Notes: a model not told the origin generated them from the sequence alone. Positions 34,916 through 44,127 are shown, counted from the stretch's first letter. The stretch: DNA of 64,000 bases from Bin87 sp964347975 (GCA_964347975.1 CAYGAY010000001.1:1-64000); one strand, 5' to 3'. Numbers and translations are program-made.

Positions 34916-35707
34916 AACGGCATAGTCCGCATCCCGCCGGTCGGTGATGAACATTTTGCCGGGAGCGTGGGTAATCATCAGCGGCGGCTGGCAATTGAGG
35001 GCGACTGCCTGAGGGGTCACGCCGCACGCCCAGAACACCGGCGTCTCGCCGGGCCGGATTTCCACCGCGTCGCCGAACTCCGGCGCGTCAATGTCGCGGA
35101 TGCCGATGGCTGCCGGGTCGCCGATGTGGACGGGCGCGCCGTGGGTATCGGGGAACCGGGAAGTGACCTGCACGGCCCGCACAATCTGCTCCTGCGGGAT
35201 GGGCCGCATACTGACCACCATGGGGCCGGAGAACATTCCCGCCGGACTGGTGGCGATGTTGGTGATGTACATGGGCACGTTGCTGCCGGCCTCCTGATGG
35301 CGCAGGGGGATGCCAACATCCGACATGGCGGCTTCGAAGGAGAAACTGCATCCCAGCAGGAAGGACACCAGGTCGTCCCGCCACCGGTCGGCGACGGACG
35401 GCACCTCATCGACCATCTCACCATTTTGATAGATGCGGTAGGCCGGAACGTCGGTGCGGATGTCCGCGCCGGGAGCGGTGAGGGAAGGTTCCACCGAGCC
35501 GGCTTCGATGACTTCCAACAGGGGGCACGGGCGCGGGTTGCGCTGGCAGAACAATAGAAAGTCAAAGGCAAGGTCGCGCGGCAGAACGGCGAGGTTGGCC
35601 TGGACATGGCCGTTGGCCAGGCCGGCGGTGACCCCATCATATTCACCGGCGCGGATGAGGCGTCTTATTTCGGTTGGCTGAGTGGGTAGCAGCGTGGCAG
35701 TGGTCAT
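34910..35707 (-). CDS. DUF1445 / D-glutamate cyclase N-half-like protein (YcsI family)
   Basis: A 265-aa protein of the putative hydro-lyase/UPF0317 family (YcsI), the family that supplies the N-terminal half of mammalian D-glutamate cyclase. Family blocks are GLANGHVQANLAVLP, FLLFCQRNPRPCPLLEV, FLLGCSFSFEAA, SMRPIPQEQIVRAVQVTSR and VFWACGVTPQ, with HAPGKMFITD near the end. The ATG at 35707 is preferred over an upstream start for its GGGGAG site and family alignment. It precedes the DUF4392 gene by 66 bases. Confidence 0.88.
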   Translation of the reverse strand: MTTATLLPTQPTEIRRLIRAGEYDGVTAGLANGHVQANLAVLPRDLAFDFLLFCQRNPRPCPLLEVIEAGSVEPSLTAPGADIRTDVPAYRIYQNGEMVDEVPSVADRWRDDLVSFLLGCSFSFEAAMSDVGIPLRHQEAGSNVPMYITNIATSPAGMFSGPMVVSMRPIPQEQIVRAVQVTSRFPDTHGAPVHIGDPAAIGIRDIDAPEFGDAVEIRPGETPVFWACGVTPQAVALNCQPPLMITHAPGKMFITDRRDADYAVI

Positions 35708-35820
35708 GGATGTTCTCCCCTTGGCAATCGCCGGCGATACGTGACAACTGGGCCGTCGGGCTTGGATTTCGTTGTCGTGTGTTAGAATTGGGCCGTTCGG
35801 CGCAATGATAGATAGGAGAT

Positions 35821-36540
35821 GTGTTATCGTCAATTCTGACGGTTGCCGATAGCAAAGGTCGGAAGTTGTACAACGTATTTTTGCTCACGCGCCCCGGGGA
35901 AGGGATGCTGTCCCTGGTCAAGCAGATTGACCTTTCGGGCTTGTTCTGCCAGGCCGGCAGCGACGTTATGGAATTGGAAGACGCAGCCCAGGTTACGAAC
36001 CTGGACGTAGTTCTGCTGGATCTGGCGGCGGTGGGCATCGGCGCCCAATCGGTGATCGAGCAGGTGACCCGGCTGCGGCTGCCCACATTGCTGATGATGG
36101 AGACTGCCGCCGTGGGCCAGTATGACCCTTCCATCAATCCGGACGACTTTATCGTCGCTCCGCTGGATGCCGCCGAGTTGCTCGCCCGGGTGGGGCAGAT
36201 CGTGTATCGCCGCAACGGGCGCAACCGGGAGCAGCTCGTTCGGGTAGGGGAGTTGTCCATAGACTTGCAGAGTTACGAAGTGACCATGGCGGGCCGGCGC
36301 ATCTCCCTGACCTACAAGGAGTTCCAGCTGCTGACTCTGCTGGCCTCCAACCCCGGCCGGGTGTACACGCGGGAAGCGCTGCTGAACCAGGTCTGGGGAT
36401 ACGATTATCTCGGCGGAACCCGCACGGTGGACGTGCATATCCGCCGCCTTCGATCCAAGATGGAGGATCCCGACCACCTCTTCCTGGAAACCATCTGGAA
36501 CGTGGGTTACCGGTTCCGGGACATTGCGGCGGAAGGCTGA
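35821..36540 (+). CDS. OmpR-type transcription regulator with degenerate receiver
   Basis: A 239-aa response-regulator-like protein. The N-terminal half has a receiver-like fold with DVVLLDLAAVG (likely the phosphorylation Asp position), but the usual KPF lysine is replaced (IVAPLDAAEL) and the acidic pair is not seen, so phosphorylation may not control it. The C-terminal winged helix is complete (RISLTYKEFQLLTLL, GYDYLGGTRTVDVHIRRLR). No histidine kinase is adjacent. The GTG at 35821 is the best start, with an AGGAG just upstream. Its targets may include the neighbouring monooxygenase gene, 32 bases downstream. Confidence 0.8.
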   Translation: MLSSILTVADSKGRKLYNVFLLTRPGEGMLSLVKQIDLSGLFCQAGSDVMELEDAAQVTNLDVVLLDLAAVGIGAQSVIEQVTRLRLPTLLMMETAAVGQYDPSINPDDFIVAPLDAAELLARVGQIVYRRNGRNREQLVRVGELSIDLQSYEVTMAGRRISLTYKEFQLLTLLASNPGRVYTREALLNQVWGYDYLGGTRTVDVHIRRLRSKMEDPDHLFLETIWNVGYRFRDIAAEG

Positions 36541-36572
36541 ACCGAGACCGCAGAACCTTTCAGCGCGACGGG

Positions 36573-37634
36573 ATGACAATGCGATTCGGCCATTTCTTCT
36601 ATCCGATGAAGTTCGACGATTCCCGCGACGACCGGGAAATACAGGAATGTCTGGACGAAGCGGAATTGGTCGAAGCCCTGGGCTTTGACGCCATCTGGAT
36701 CGCCGAGCACTACTTCACCGGCGAGTGCGTGTACGGCGACCCGCTGGTGTTCGCCAGCGCGGTGGCGGTGAAGACCCGCCGCGTGCTGCTGGGCTTCGGC
36801 ATCATCGAGCTTCCCCTGCACAATCCGGTGCGCGTCGCCATGCAGACTGCCCTGCTGGACAACCTGAGCCGGGGCCGCCTGGTGGTGGGCACCGCCAAAG
36901 GCTCCAACTACAACGCCTTCGAGTACACCGGTTTCGGCACCGATCCGGCGCTGGGCGCGGCCCGGATGGAGGAGGCGGAAAAGCTGATGGTGACGGCCTG
37001 GACTACCGACAACGTGGACTTTCAGGGGGAGTATTACCGAGTCGCTTTCCCATCGGTGCGCCCGCGACCGTACCAGAAACCTCATCCGCCCCTGGCCCGA
37101 GCCTGCATCAATCGGGAGTCCATCATCGAGATGGCCCGCATCGGGAGACCCATCCTGCTGCGGGGTCGTTCCACCAACAGCACCGGCGCCGACATCGCCC
37201 TGTACCGCGACACCATGGCCGCAGCCGGTTTCGATGAAGCGGCCATCCGGCGTAACCTGGACCGGATTTGGGTATGGCGCGAGGTGCACCTGGCCGAAAC
37301 CGATGACCAGGCCATGGACGAATTCCTACCCGCCAATCTCAAAGCCTGGTCAATAATGCAGGACTACCGGCAGCAGTGGAACCCCAAAGATTTCCCAATG
37401 TCCCAGCAGGCTCCGCCCGTCCAGCGGGACGGATACGGTGAGCATCCCGACGCGGACGCCGCCGAAAACCTGGTGGGCAGCCCGCGCCGGGTGGCAGAAC
37501 AGATCGAACAAATGCGCAACGCCGGCATTCGCAACCTGATGCTCACCAACCGGGGCCTGGTGTCCCGCGAGGCCGCCAACCGCTCGCTGAAACTGCTGGC
37601 GGAACAGGTGATGCCCAAGTTCCGCAACGGGTGA
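36573..37634 (+). CDS. Luciferase-like flavin-dependent monooxygenase, copy 1
   Basis: A 353-aa TIM-barrel flavoenzyme of the bacterial luciferase/alkanal monooxygenase group that inserts oxygen into organic substrates using reduced flavin and O2. Family features are RFGHFFYPMKFD, LGFDAIWIAEHYF near residue 40, PLHNPVRVAMQTALLDNLSRGR and a C-terminal VGSPRRVAEQIEQMR. It follows the regulator gene and is more diverged from the two paralogues at 56687 and 61931. No reductase partner is visible, so reduced flavin must come from elsewhere. Confidence 0.88.
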   Translation: MTMRFGHFFYPMKFDDSRDDREIQECLDEAELVEALGFDAIWIAEHYFTGECVYGDPLVFASAVAVKTRRVLLGFGIIELPLHNPVRVAMQTALLDNLSRGRLVVGTAKGSNYNAFEYTGFGTDPALGAARMEEAEKLMVTAWTTDNVDFQGEYYRVAFPSVRPRPYQKPHPPLARACINRESIIEMARIGRPILLRGRSTNSTGADIALYRDTMAAAGFDEAAIRRNLDRIWVWREVHLAETDDQAMDEFLPANLKAWSIMQDYRQQWNPKDFPMSQQAPPVQRDGYGEHPDADAAENLVGSPRRVAEQIEQMRNAGIRNLMLTNRGLVSREAANRSLKLLAEQVMPKFRNG

Positions 37635-37636
37635 CC

Positions 37637-37981
37637 CTAGCAAGGGTCCAGCCAACCGAACCTGCGGAAGCTGACGCGGCCCGCGTCGCTGAACTCCACC
37701 CCTTCCTGCTCCAGCAACTCCCGTTGCAGCAGCGCGCCAAAGCCGGCAGCACGGGGGCTGATTTTGCCCTGGGCGTTGATGACCCGCTGCCAGGGCACGT
37801 CCTCGGAGCCGGCATCCAGCGAGGCGAGGCAGTAGCCCACCATGCGGGGCGTGCACTCCCCCACAATAAGGGCAATCTGGCCGTAGGTCGCCACCCGGCC
37901 GCAGGGGATTTGCCGCACCACCGCAATGATGCGGTCATGGATGCCGGGGAGGACGGCGGGCGTTGCGGACGTTTCTGACAT
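37637..37981 (-). CDS. Alkyltransferase-like protein (ATL)
   Basis: A 114-aa MGMT-fold protein that recognises O6-alkylguanine DNA lesions. The catalytic Cys of O6-methylguanine transferases (PCHRV) is replaced by Trp here (VPWQRVINAQGKIS), the hallmark of ATL proteins, which bind damage and hand it to nucleotide excision repair. The winged helix with RVATYGQIALIVG and the GWLDPC tail are also present. Its biological partner would be UvrABC; uvrB is at 30544. It is convergent with the monooxygenase at 36573, and the next gene upstream on its strand is the 186-aa membrane protein. Confidence 0.88.
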   Translation of the reverse strand: MSETSATPAVLPGIHDRIIAVVRQIPCGRVATYGQIALIVGECTPRMVGYCLASLDAGSEDVPWQRVINAQGKISPRAAGFGALLQRELLEQEGVEFSDAGRVSFRRFGWLDPC

Positions 37982-37988
37982 GGCCGGG

Positions 37989-38549
37989 TTACTCGCCGTT
38001 ATCCGGCGCGGCGACGTTGACGTAGAGCGCGCCGGCGGCCCAGGACAGGGCGGACAGCGTCATCAGCGGGTTCATAATCTGCCAGACCACAGCGCTGTTC
38101 ACGAAATAGGCGTTGACGAAATCGACCAGGCCGAGGACTCCGAATATCATGGCTCCAGCCCGCCCGGCAGCGCAGCCGCAGCGCCAGAGAGCGACTGCCG
38201 CCACGCTGCAACACGCGATGAACAGGGGATTGACCGTCTGCCACACCTCGTTGGTGTAATCGCCGAAGGGCTCGGCGTAGGTGTTGGCAAAGATTACCAT
38301 GGCGAAAACGCCCATCGCCAGGCTGCGTACCCAGGCCGCGCGCCGGGTGTACAGCCACACCTTCCAGACGCCGCCGACGGCGATGACCAGCGCGCCCAGC
38401 TGCCACGCCCGCCAAAGCCAGGGGGCATCGTCAGGGATAACCGCATCGCTTCTTTCGGCCCAGGCGAACACGGCTATGGCCACGAAGGCGACGGCGGCCA
38501 AGGCGGCAACGGGGCTTAAATCCCAGATGCGAAACAGGCTGCTTTTCAT
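37989..38549 (-). CDS. Multi-spanning membrane protein (186 aa)
   Basis: About six predicted transmembrane helices, with short loops and Trp-rich stretches (WLWRAWQLGALVIAVGG). No family recognised. A gap of only seven bases before the ATL gene suggests co-transcription, although their functions seem unrelated. Helices containing Tyr, Phe and Asn facing the bilayer could accommodate a lipid or quinone; this is only an impression. Confidence 0.65.
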   Translation of the reverse strand: MKSSLFRIWDLSPVAALAAVAFVAIAVFAWAERSDAVIPDDAPWLWRAWQLGALVIAVGGVWKVWLYTRRAAWVRSLAMGVFAMVIFANTYAEPFGDYTNEVWQTVNPLFIACCSVAAVALWRCGCAAGRAGAMIFGVLGLVDFVNAYFVNSAVVWQIMNPLMTLSALSWAAGALYVNVAAPDNGE

Positions 38550-38733
38550 AACGGGCTATCTCATGCGTACTCACTTTCTGCTGTCATTCCACGTCCGCCG
38601 CAGGCGGGCGATGGAAGCTCGTTCCGGGGTCGTCACCGTCTGCTGCGGGAGCCTTCACGGAAAGCCCGTTGCTATACCGACGGGATTGCCACGCTACGCT
38701 CGCAATGACAAAGTGGGTACGCGCGAGTAAGGG

Positions 38734-39072
38734 CTACCAGTTGACCAGCCCCGGCTTTTGCGCTCTCCAGCCGTCATCGGACGGGAACACGGTCTCCATT
38801 TCCACGCGGCCCAGGTCGCCGTCAAACATATGCTCTACGGCGGAGCGCCAGGCGACGTAGTGCGGCTGCTCCCGGTGGGTGCCGTGGGCCTCCCGATTAG
38901 CGTACACCTCGTAGAGGTAGAACTGGTTGGGGTTGTCGGGGCTGCGCAGGATGTCGAAGCGGAAGCAGTTTTCCTCGTCGCGCACGCTACCCTGGCCGTC
39001 GCCCAGGCTGGCGGCGGCAAACTCGTCGGCATAGCCGTCCTTGATATTGATGGTAACGAAAATGGCGTACAT
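38734..39072 (-). CDS. Antibiotic biosynthesis monooxygenase (ABM) family protein
   Basis: A 112-aa dimeric ferredoxin-like-fold protein. The start FVTINIKDGYADEFAAA, RFDILRSPDNPNQFYLYEVY and the His/Tyr-containing HYVAWRSAVEHMF follow the ABM/LsrG pattern. Members act on quinols, heme or aldehydes without cofactors or do not act at all. AGGAGG precedes the ATG at 39072. It is divergent from the restriction-modification gene; the gap of 157 bases holds a TATAAT-like element on the plus strand (39193-39198). Confidence 0.85.
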   Translation of the reverse strand: MYAIFVTINIKDGYADEFAAASLGDGQGSVRDEENCFRFDILRSPDNPNQFYLYEVYANREAHGTHREQPHYVAWRSAVEHMFDGDLGRVEMETVFPSDDGWRAQKPGLVNW

Positions 39073-39192
39073 AAAGGGGTTGTCCTCCTGTGGATTGGGG
39101 CGGCGCAGGCCATCTTTCGACAAGATCAGGATGAGCGGGGCGCCGGAAAAGATTATAGCAGGGGCAGGCGCAGTTTTCGGGGAAGCGCCGGC

Positions 39193-39198
39193 TATAAT
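39193..39198 (+). promoter_or_regulatory. TATAAT -10 element before the restriction-modification gene
   Basis: A perfect TATAAT sits 32 bases before the start at 39230. No good -35 is seen at the proper distance, so an activator or a weak promoter is possible, which would suit tight control of a restriction enzyme. Confidence 0.45.
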
Positions 39199-39229
39199 GT
39201 CAGCGCCAACGACGGTTTGGAGAGCGACG

Positions 39230-42200
39230 ATGACCAGTCAACAGGATGTTACCGGAACCCCGAACTGGCAATTGGCGCGTGGCATTATTGCCCAACTGCG
39301 CGAAATGCCGGCGGCTACGGCGGAAGCCGAGACCGAAGTTCGGTTGTACAACGTGTTGCAGTTCCTGTTCCCCAGCCTCCGTTATCCCGACATTACCACA
39401 CAGTACCAATCGGGCGACGGGCCGATTGACGTCTATTGCCGCAACGTGGTCTTTGAAACCAAGCGGCGGGGGCAGAAAGATGATGCTCGTATTAAGCCCG
39501 ACGGCTCTACCGAAACGCCGGAAGAACAGGCCGTCCGCTACCTGGACGCCCTTACCGCCCAGAGTTCGTTGTTTGACGACGCCTCGATTGGCTGGCGGGC
39601 CGGCATCACCGACGGCAAGGAATGGAGCTTTTACGATTACAACCGCCACGCTCCCGATGCGGAAAAACTGACGCCCATCAATACTCTACGCCTGGATACG
39701 CCGGCCGACGATGATGCTCTGCTGGCATATCTGTACGATTTCGTCAACCGAACTGCCAAACTGGCGCCGCCCACGGACAACGCGGAATGGGCCAACCAGC
39801 AAGCGCAGCCTTTCATTGACCTTGCCGCTCGCTACGAACACGCGACCGAATACGACGTTAAGCGGAATCTCTGGCGCGGTTTGCTGCGTGGAGCGTTCCT
39901 GAACCCGCAGGGAGACGCCACCGCCGAGCGGGACCTCTTTGCCCGCCATACCATGCTGGTTGTAACAGCCCGGGCGGTCGCAGAGACCCTGCAACCGCCA
40001 GAACGACGAACCCCTGACCGAGAACGGCTGCACGAAATTCTTGCTGACGGGTTCGCAGCCTGGTTAATCGACGCCGCCGGCGACGACGGGGCCAACGTGC
40101 TGGATGGCTTGATAGCCGAGGTCAACAAATACGAATGGCAAGCGCCCAACCGGGATGTTTTAAAGAATCTGTACCACTTAGTCATCCCTCGTAACATCCG
40201 GCACGACTTCGGTGAATACTACACGCCCGACTGGCTGGCGCGGGCGGTGTGTGAAGAAGTAATGAATGCGCGATGGCGCAAGGAAACCATCGCCATGGCC
40301 GTTGCCAATCAGCTGAACGGGCCGGCCGTGCTGGACCCTTCCTGCGGCTCCGGCACATTCCTGTTCCACGCCACGCAATTGCTGCTGGAAGAGGCCGCGC
40401 AGCATCCTGAACTGGCCGACAGCCCGCCGGCGCAAGTGGAGATCGTCAGCGGACTGGTGGCCGGCATGGACCTGCACCCGGTGGCGGTGGAGCTTTCCAA
40501 AACCACGAAAATGCTGGCCTTCGGTCACTTGGCAACGCATTACGCTGTCTTTGCCGACACTGAAACCGTCCATCTCTGCGACAGCCTGCAGTGGGAGCTA
40601 AGGCGGAACGCCGGCATATTGGAATTTGGCGAAACTGTTGAGATACCTACGGATGAGAGAGACCAGCCCATCCGTTTGCCCAGCAATCTATTGCTGTCAG
40701 AACGGTTTCCGGAACTGCTTAGCCACATATTCGGCTACGCTAACCGTCCGGAAACGCCGGGCGCCGAGGAGGCTCTAGTGTCCGTGCTGAACCTGCCCAA
40801 CCCGGCCGACCGCAACGCCGCCCTGGACGTGTATCGCCGGTTGCGGCAATATATCGCGGAAGGGCGCAACAACGTCTGGCGCTGGTACATCAGCAACCTG
40901 ATCCAGCCGTTGCGGCTGGCCAATATGCCGGTGTCCCGCATGGTGGGCAACCCGCCTTGGGTAGTTTATAACGCCATGACCGCCGACCGGCAGGATACCT
41001 TCCGGGAGCGCGCCCGCGAGCGAAACCTGTGGGCCGGCGCCAACTTGGCCACGCAGAACGATCTGGCGGCCACCTTCGTCGCCACCTGTGTTGACTACTA
41101 TCTGAAAACCGGGGGCAGGTTCGGCTTCGTGCTGCCCTACGCCGCGCTGAGCGCGCGCCACTGGGAGCCGTTTCGCAAGGGCAATTGGAGTCTGCGCCAG
41201 GACGCGGAACGAGGCGCCCACGTTGACTTGAGCAAAGACGCCTGGGATTTCTTCGCCGTCAATGCCCCACCCTTCCCGCAGGCGAACTCTTCGGTAGTTT
41301 TCGGGTCTAAAGTGCGAGCCAATCGCCAGAACAGCAACATCAAGCCACTGGCAAATATTAAGGAAGCCACCGGCTCCGGCGTCAACACCGGTATGGGTTG
41401 GAACGAGGTAAAAGCGCTGCTGCAATGGCGAAACCGGCGAGAATGGCCTACCGCGCCCAGCCCGGCCTACGCCGAAGCCTTTCGCAATGGCGCCACGTTG
41501 TTCCCGCAATCGCTGGTGGTTTTCGAGCAGCCGCAATCCCGCGCCCGCGGCGTGGTCTATTTCCAGACTAACCAGAGCAAGGGGAAGTGGAGCAGGGCTG
41601 AAAGCGCACGTACTGGCAGCGTAGAGGAACAGTTCGTTAAACCCGCGCTATTCTCTCGCCTGTTGCTACCCTTGGGCATCACCGGTAATTTGTATGTTGT
41701 CGCGCCATTTACGGATGGCGGTGATGCCCTGGTTGTCAACGCCCTGCCACAGGGCGCGGAAGCCGCGCGGTTTCGCCTGTTTTGGGACAGAATGGACCAG
41801 CAGTGGCGCGAGCACAGCAGCGGCCGGCCGCCACTGACTTTGCTTGACCAGATAAATTACCAGGGCAAATTGTCTTCGCAACTTGGCAACAGAGACCTCA
41901 TCAACAGAGTAGTGTACAGAAAATCCGGCTCCTGGCTTGAAGCTGCGGTCGTGGATGCCGGTCTCGTAATTGACGGCACTCTTTATTGGTATGCAAGCGA
42001 TAACAGCGACGAGTTGCATTATCTGGCCGCGATTTTCAATGCCGGTTGCCTCGTTGCATTTTTTAACGAAGCGGGTCGTGTATCCGACCGTGACTTTCAC
42101 ACCGGCCCCGTGCAAAACCTGCCCATTCCTGCCTACGACCCCAACAATGAGCATCACGCCAACTTGGCGGCACAGTCTCGACTGGCCCACGAGCGAGTGG

Positions 42201-42727
42201 CCGCGCTGGTGGCGGAGCGGCCGGCGTCGGGCCGGCGTATCAACCGCAACGACGTGCTGCGGGATACCACGATGCAGCGGATAATGGCGAGTATTGACCA
42301 GTCGGTGCGAGCGATATTGCCGGCGTTCTGCCAACCGGATGCGGGAGGAGCGGTACTGCCGGCAGAGGGCCTGCCCACAGCGCAGAGTTACCTGGCGGTG
42401 GCCGACCGGGAGTTTGAGGCCGGCAACGCGCAAGAGGGAGCCAATATGCTGTGGGAAGCGGCGAAACACGCGCTGGGAGAAGCGGCCCGTGAAAGGGGCT
42501 GGCGCATCGACGAGGACGACCCTGATGGTATGCTCACCGTCTCGGAGCGGCTGGCTGAGTTGTTGGACGAGTCTGATGGCGAAGTGCTGCTGAGCCGCTT
42601 CTCATCTGCGCAATATTACCCGGACAAAGTTCGCTATGGGTTTTTTGACCTGGACGACGGCGATGACGTCGATGCCCGTCGCATAGTGGGGAACTTCGTA
42701 GCTCAGGTGGAGCAGCTGGCCGGCTGA
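39230..42727 (+). CDS. Single-chain restriction-modification enzyme with PaREP1/HEPN-like C-terminus
   Basis: A 1165-aa fused nuclease and adenine-N6 methyltransferase of the type IIG/Eco57I group. Residues about 65-78 read IDVYCRNVVFETKRRG: the D...ExK pattern of a PD-(D/E)XK nuclease. The methyltransferase has HDFGEYYTPDWLA, motif I LDPSCGSGTFL near residue 367 and motif IV NPPW near 573. A target-recognition region follows. The last 115 residues (FEAGNAQEGANMLWEAAKHAL) resemble PaREP1/HEPN helices, which are also in the next gene. There is no helicase, so it is not type I, III or ISP. The ATG at 39230 is preceded by GGAGAG. Confidence 0.85.
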   Translation: MTSQQDVTGTPNWQLARGIIAQLREMPAATAEAETEVRLYNVLQFLFPSLRYPDITTQYQSGDGPIDVYCRNVVFETKRRGQKDDARIKPDGSTETPEEQAVRYLDALTAQSSLFDDASIGWRAGITDGKEWSFYDYNRHAPDAEKLTPINTLRLDTPADDDALLAYLYDFVNRTAKLAPPTDNAEWANQQAQPFIDLAARYEHATEYDVKRNLWRGLLRGAFLNPQGDATAERDLFARHTMLVVTARAVAETLQPPERRTPDRERLHEILADGFAAWLIDAAGDDGANVLDGLIAEVNKYEWQAPNRDVLKNLYHLVIPRNIRHDFGEYYTPDWLARAVCEEVMNARWRKETIAMAVANQLNGPAVLDPSCGSGTFLFHATQLLLEEAAQHPELADSPPAQVEIVSGLVAGMDLHPVAVELSKTTKMLAFGHLATHYAVFADTETVHLCDSLQWELRRNAGILEFGETVEIPTDERDQPIRLPSNLLLSERFPELLSHIFGYANRPETPGAEEALVSVLNLPNPADRNAALDVYRRLRQYIAEGRNNVWRWYISNLIQPLRLANMPVSRMVGNPPWVVYNAMTADRQDTFRERARERNLWAGANLATQNDLAATFVATCVDYYLKTGGRFGFVLPYAALSARHWEPFRKGNWSLRQDAERGAHVDLSKDAWDFFAVNAPPFPQANSSVVFGSKVRANRQNSNIKPLANIKEATGSGVNTGMGWNEVKALLQWRNRREWPTAPSPAYAEAFRNGATLFPQSLVVFEQPQSRARGVVYFQTNQSKGKWSRAESARTGSVEEQFVKPALFSRLLLPLGITGNLYVVAPFTDGGDALVVNALPQGAEAARFRLFWDRMDQQWREHSSGRPPLTLLDQINYQGKLSSQLGNRDLINRVVYRKSGSWLEAAVVDAGLVIDGTLYWYASDNSDELHYLAAIFNAGCLVAFFNEAGRVSDRDFHTGPVQNLPIPAYDPNNEHHANLAAQSRLAHERVAALVAERPASGRRINRNDVLRDTTMQRIMASIDQSVRAILPAFCQPDAGGAVLPAEGLPTAQSYLAVADREFEAGNAQEGANMLWEAAKHALGEAARERGWRIDEDDPDGMLTVSERLAELLDESDGEVLLSRFSSAQYYPDKVRYGFFDLDDGDDVDARRIVGNFVAQVEQLAG

Positions 42728-42728
42728 T

Positions 42729-43094
42729 ATGACGGATACGTTCCCGCTGTCGGAGCATATCGACCTGGCGCGGGATTTTCTAGGGCGTGCCGAAGCCGGT
42801 TTTGCTTCCGGCGATACGCTGGTCGGGGCGGAGCTATTATGGGGCGCAGCCGCTCACGCTCTGATTGCGGTGGCCTTGAAAGAAGGCTGGCCTTATGATA
42901 GTCACGGAGCGTTGAAAGCTGTCGCAAGGCGGTTGCTTGATGTTCCGGGCCGCCCGGAATGGCTCTCAGAGTTCAACACTGCGGAACGGTTTCATACTCA
43001 TTTTTATCACGGCCGGCTGACCGACCGACGGATAGCCGCCGACCGCTTCAAAGTGGGCCGGTTCGTGGACCGTTTGCTTGCGCTGGCAGAGTAA
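42729..43094 (+). CDS. PaREP1/HEPN-like small protein partner
   Basis: A 121-aa helical protein that starts one base after the stop of the restriction-modification gene. Its FASGDTLVGAELLWGAAAHAL matches the tail of that enzyme, so the two share a domain. An Arg...His cluster RFHTHFYH in the second half fits the loose Rx4-6H arrangement of HEPN ribonucleases, whereas the fused copy lacks it. It may be a regulatory subunit, a dimerisation partner or a toxin silenced by the fused domain. Activity is speculative; linkage and homology are solid. Confidence 0.7.
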   Translation: MTDTFPLSEHIDLARDFLGRAEAGFASGDTLVGAELLWGAAAHALIAVALKEGWPYDSHGALKAVARRLLDVPGRPEWLSEFNTAERFHTHFYHGRLTDRRIAADRFKVGRFVDRLLALAE

Positions 43095-43177
43095 CCGGAG
43101 TGCTGCGCTCCGGTAGTCGTCCGCCACAACCGTTGCTACAATACCCCCATCCTGCGCTACGGACGGCGGATTGACCG

Positions 43178-44053
43178 ATGCCCACCCCCAAAGACTGTTA
43201 CATCGACCTGCGCGGCCTGCCTTTTCACTACCGGGACTGGGGCGGCGACGGGTGGCCCGTGCTGCTGCTGCACGGGCTTGCTTCGACCTCACACATCTGG
43301 GACTTGGTTGCGCCGTTGCTGGCTGCCGACTTTCGTGTGGTCGCGCTGGACCAGCGAGGACACGGGTGGTCGGCCCAGGTTGAGGACGGGTTTGACTTCA
43401 CCACGGTGTCCGGCGACGCGGCGGCGCTTATCGCAACCCTGGGTTGGGAGCGCCCCGTCATCGTGGGCCACTCCTGGGGCGCAGACGTGGCACTGGAGCT
43501 GGCGGCGGCCCAACCCGGCCTTGCCGCCGGCCTCATCTTTGTGGACGGCGGGACCATCGAACCGTCCGCCCGTCCCGGCTGGACGCGGGAGCAGGCCCGG
43601 GAGGACATGGCCCCGCCCATCTTCACCGGGTTCACGCCGGAGATGATGCGAGAACGCGTGATGTCCGGCGGACGCTTCGGCCCGAACCCTGCCGCAAGGG
43701 TGGTGGAAGCCGTGCTGGCCAACTTCCGCGTCATGGAAGATGGCACGATCCAGGCCAATCTGCGCCGGGAGAACCACTTGCGCATCATCGACTCCCTCTG
43801 GGACCACAAGCCCTCCCAACTCTATCCCACACTGCAATGCCCGGTGCTGATGCTGCCGGCCCGCCAGTCCGCTCCCGACACCCATGACCGGCGCTTCCGC
43901 CGGGAGGAGTCCATTGCCAGGGCCGAGTCCCTGCTGCCTGTCAGCAAGACGGTATGGCTGGAGGACAGCATCCACGACGTACCTTTGCAACGGCCTGAGT
44001 TGGTAGCGGAGGTGATTCGGGAGCATATACAGGGAGGATTTTTCGGCGGCTGA
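43178..44053 (+). CDS. Alpha/beta hydrolase
   Basis: A 291-aa alpha/beta-fold hydrolase. The oxyanion segment VLLLHGLASTSHIW, the nucleophile elbow GHSWGADVAL with Ser99, and the late His in SIHDVPLQ are present. A cap region follows GGTIEP. Close types include C-C bond hydrolases and esterases of aromatic pathways. It is 84 bases after the PaREP1-like gene and probably separately expressed. Confidence 0.88.
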   Translation: MPTPKDCYIDLRGLPFHYRDWGGDGWPVLLLHGLASTSHIWDLVAPLLAADFRVVALDQRGHGWSAQVEDGFDFTTVSGDAAALIATLGWERPVIVGHSWGADVALELAAAQPGLAAGLIFVDGGTIEPSARPGWTREQAREDMAPPIFTGFTPEMMRERVMSGGRFGPNPAARVVEAVLANFRVMEDGTIQANLRRENHLRIIDSLWDHKPSQLYPTLQCPVLMLPARQSAPDTHDRRFRREESIARAESLLPVSKTVWLEDSIHDVPLQRPELVAEVIREHIQGGFFGG

Positions 44054-44127
44054 CGCCGGCGATTGTCTGCTACAATCACGCAACCACTGCCCGCTGGAGA
44101 CGAACAATTCAATGAGGAGCAATTCCT

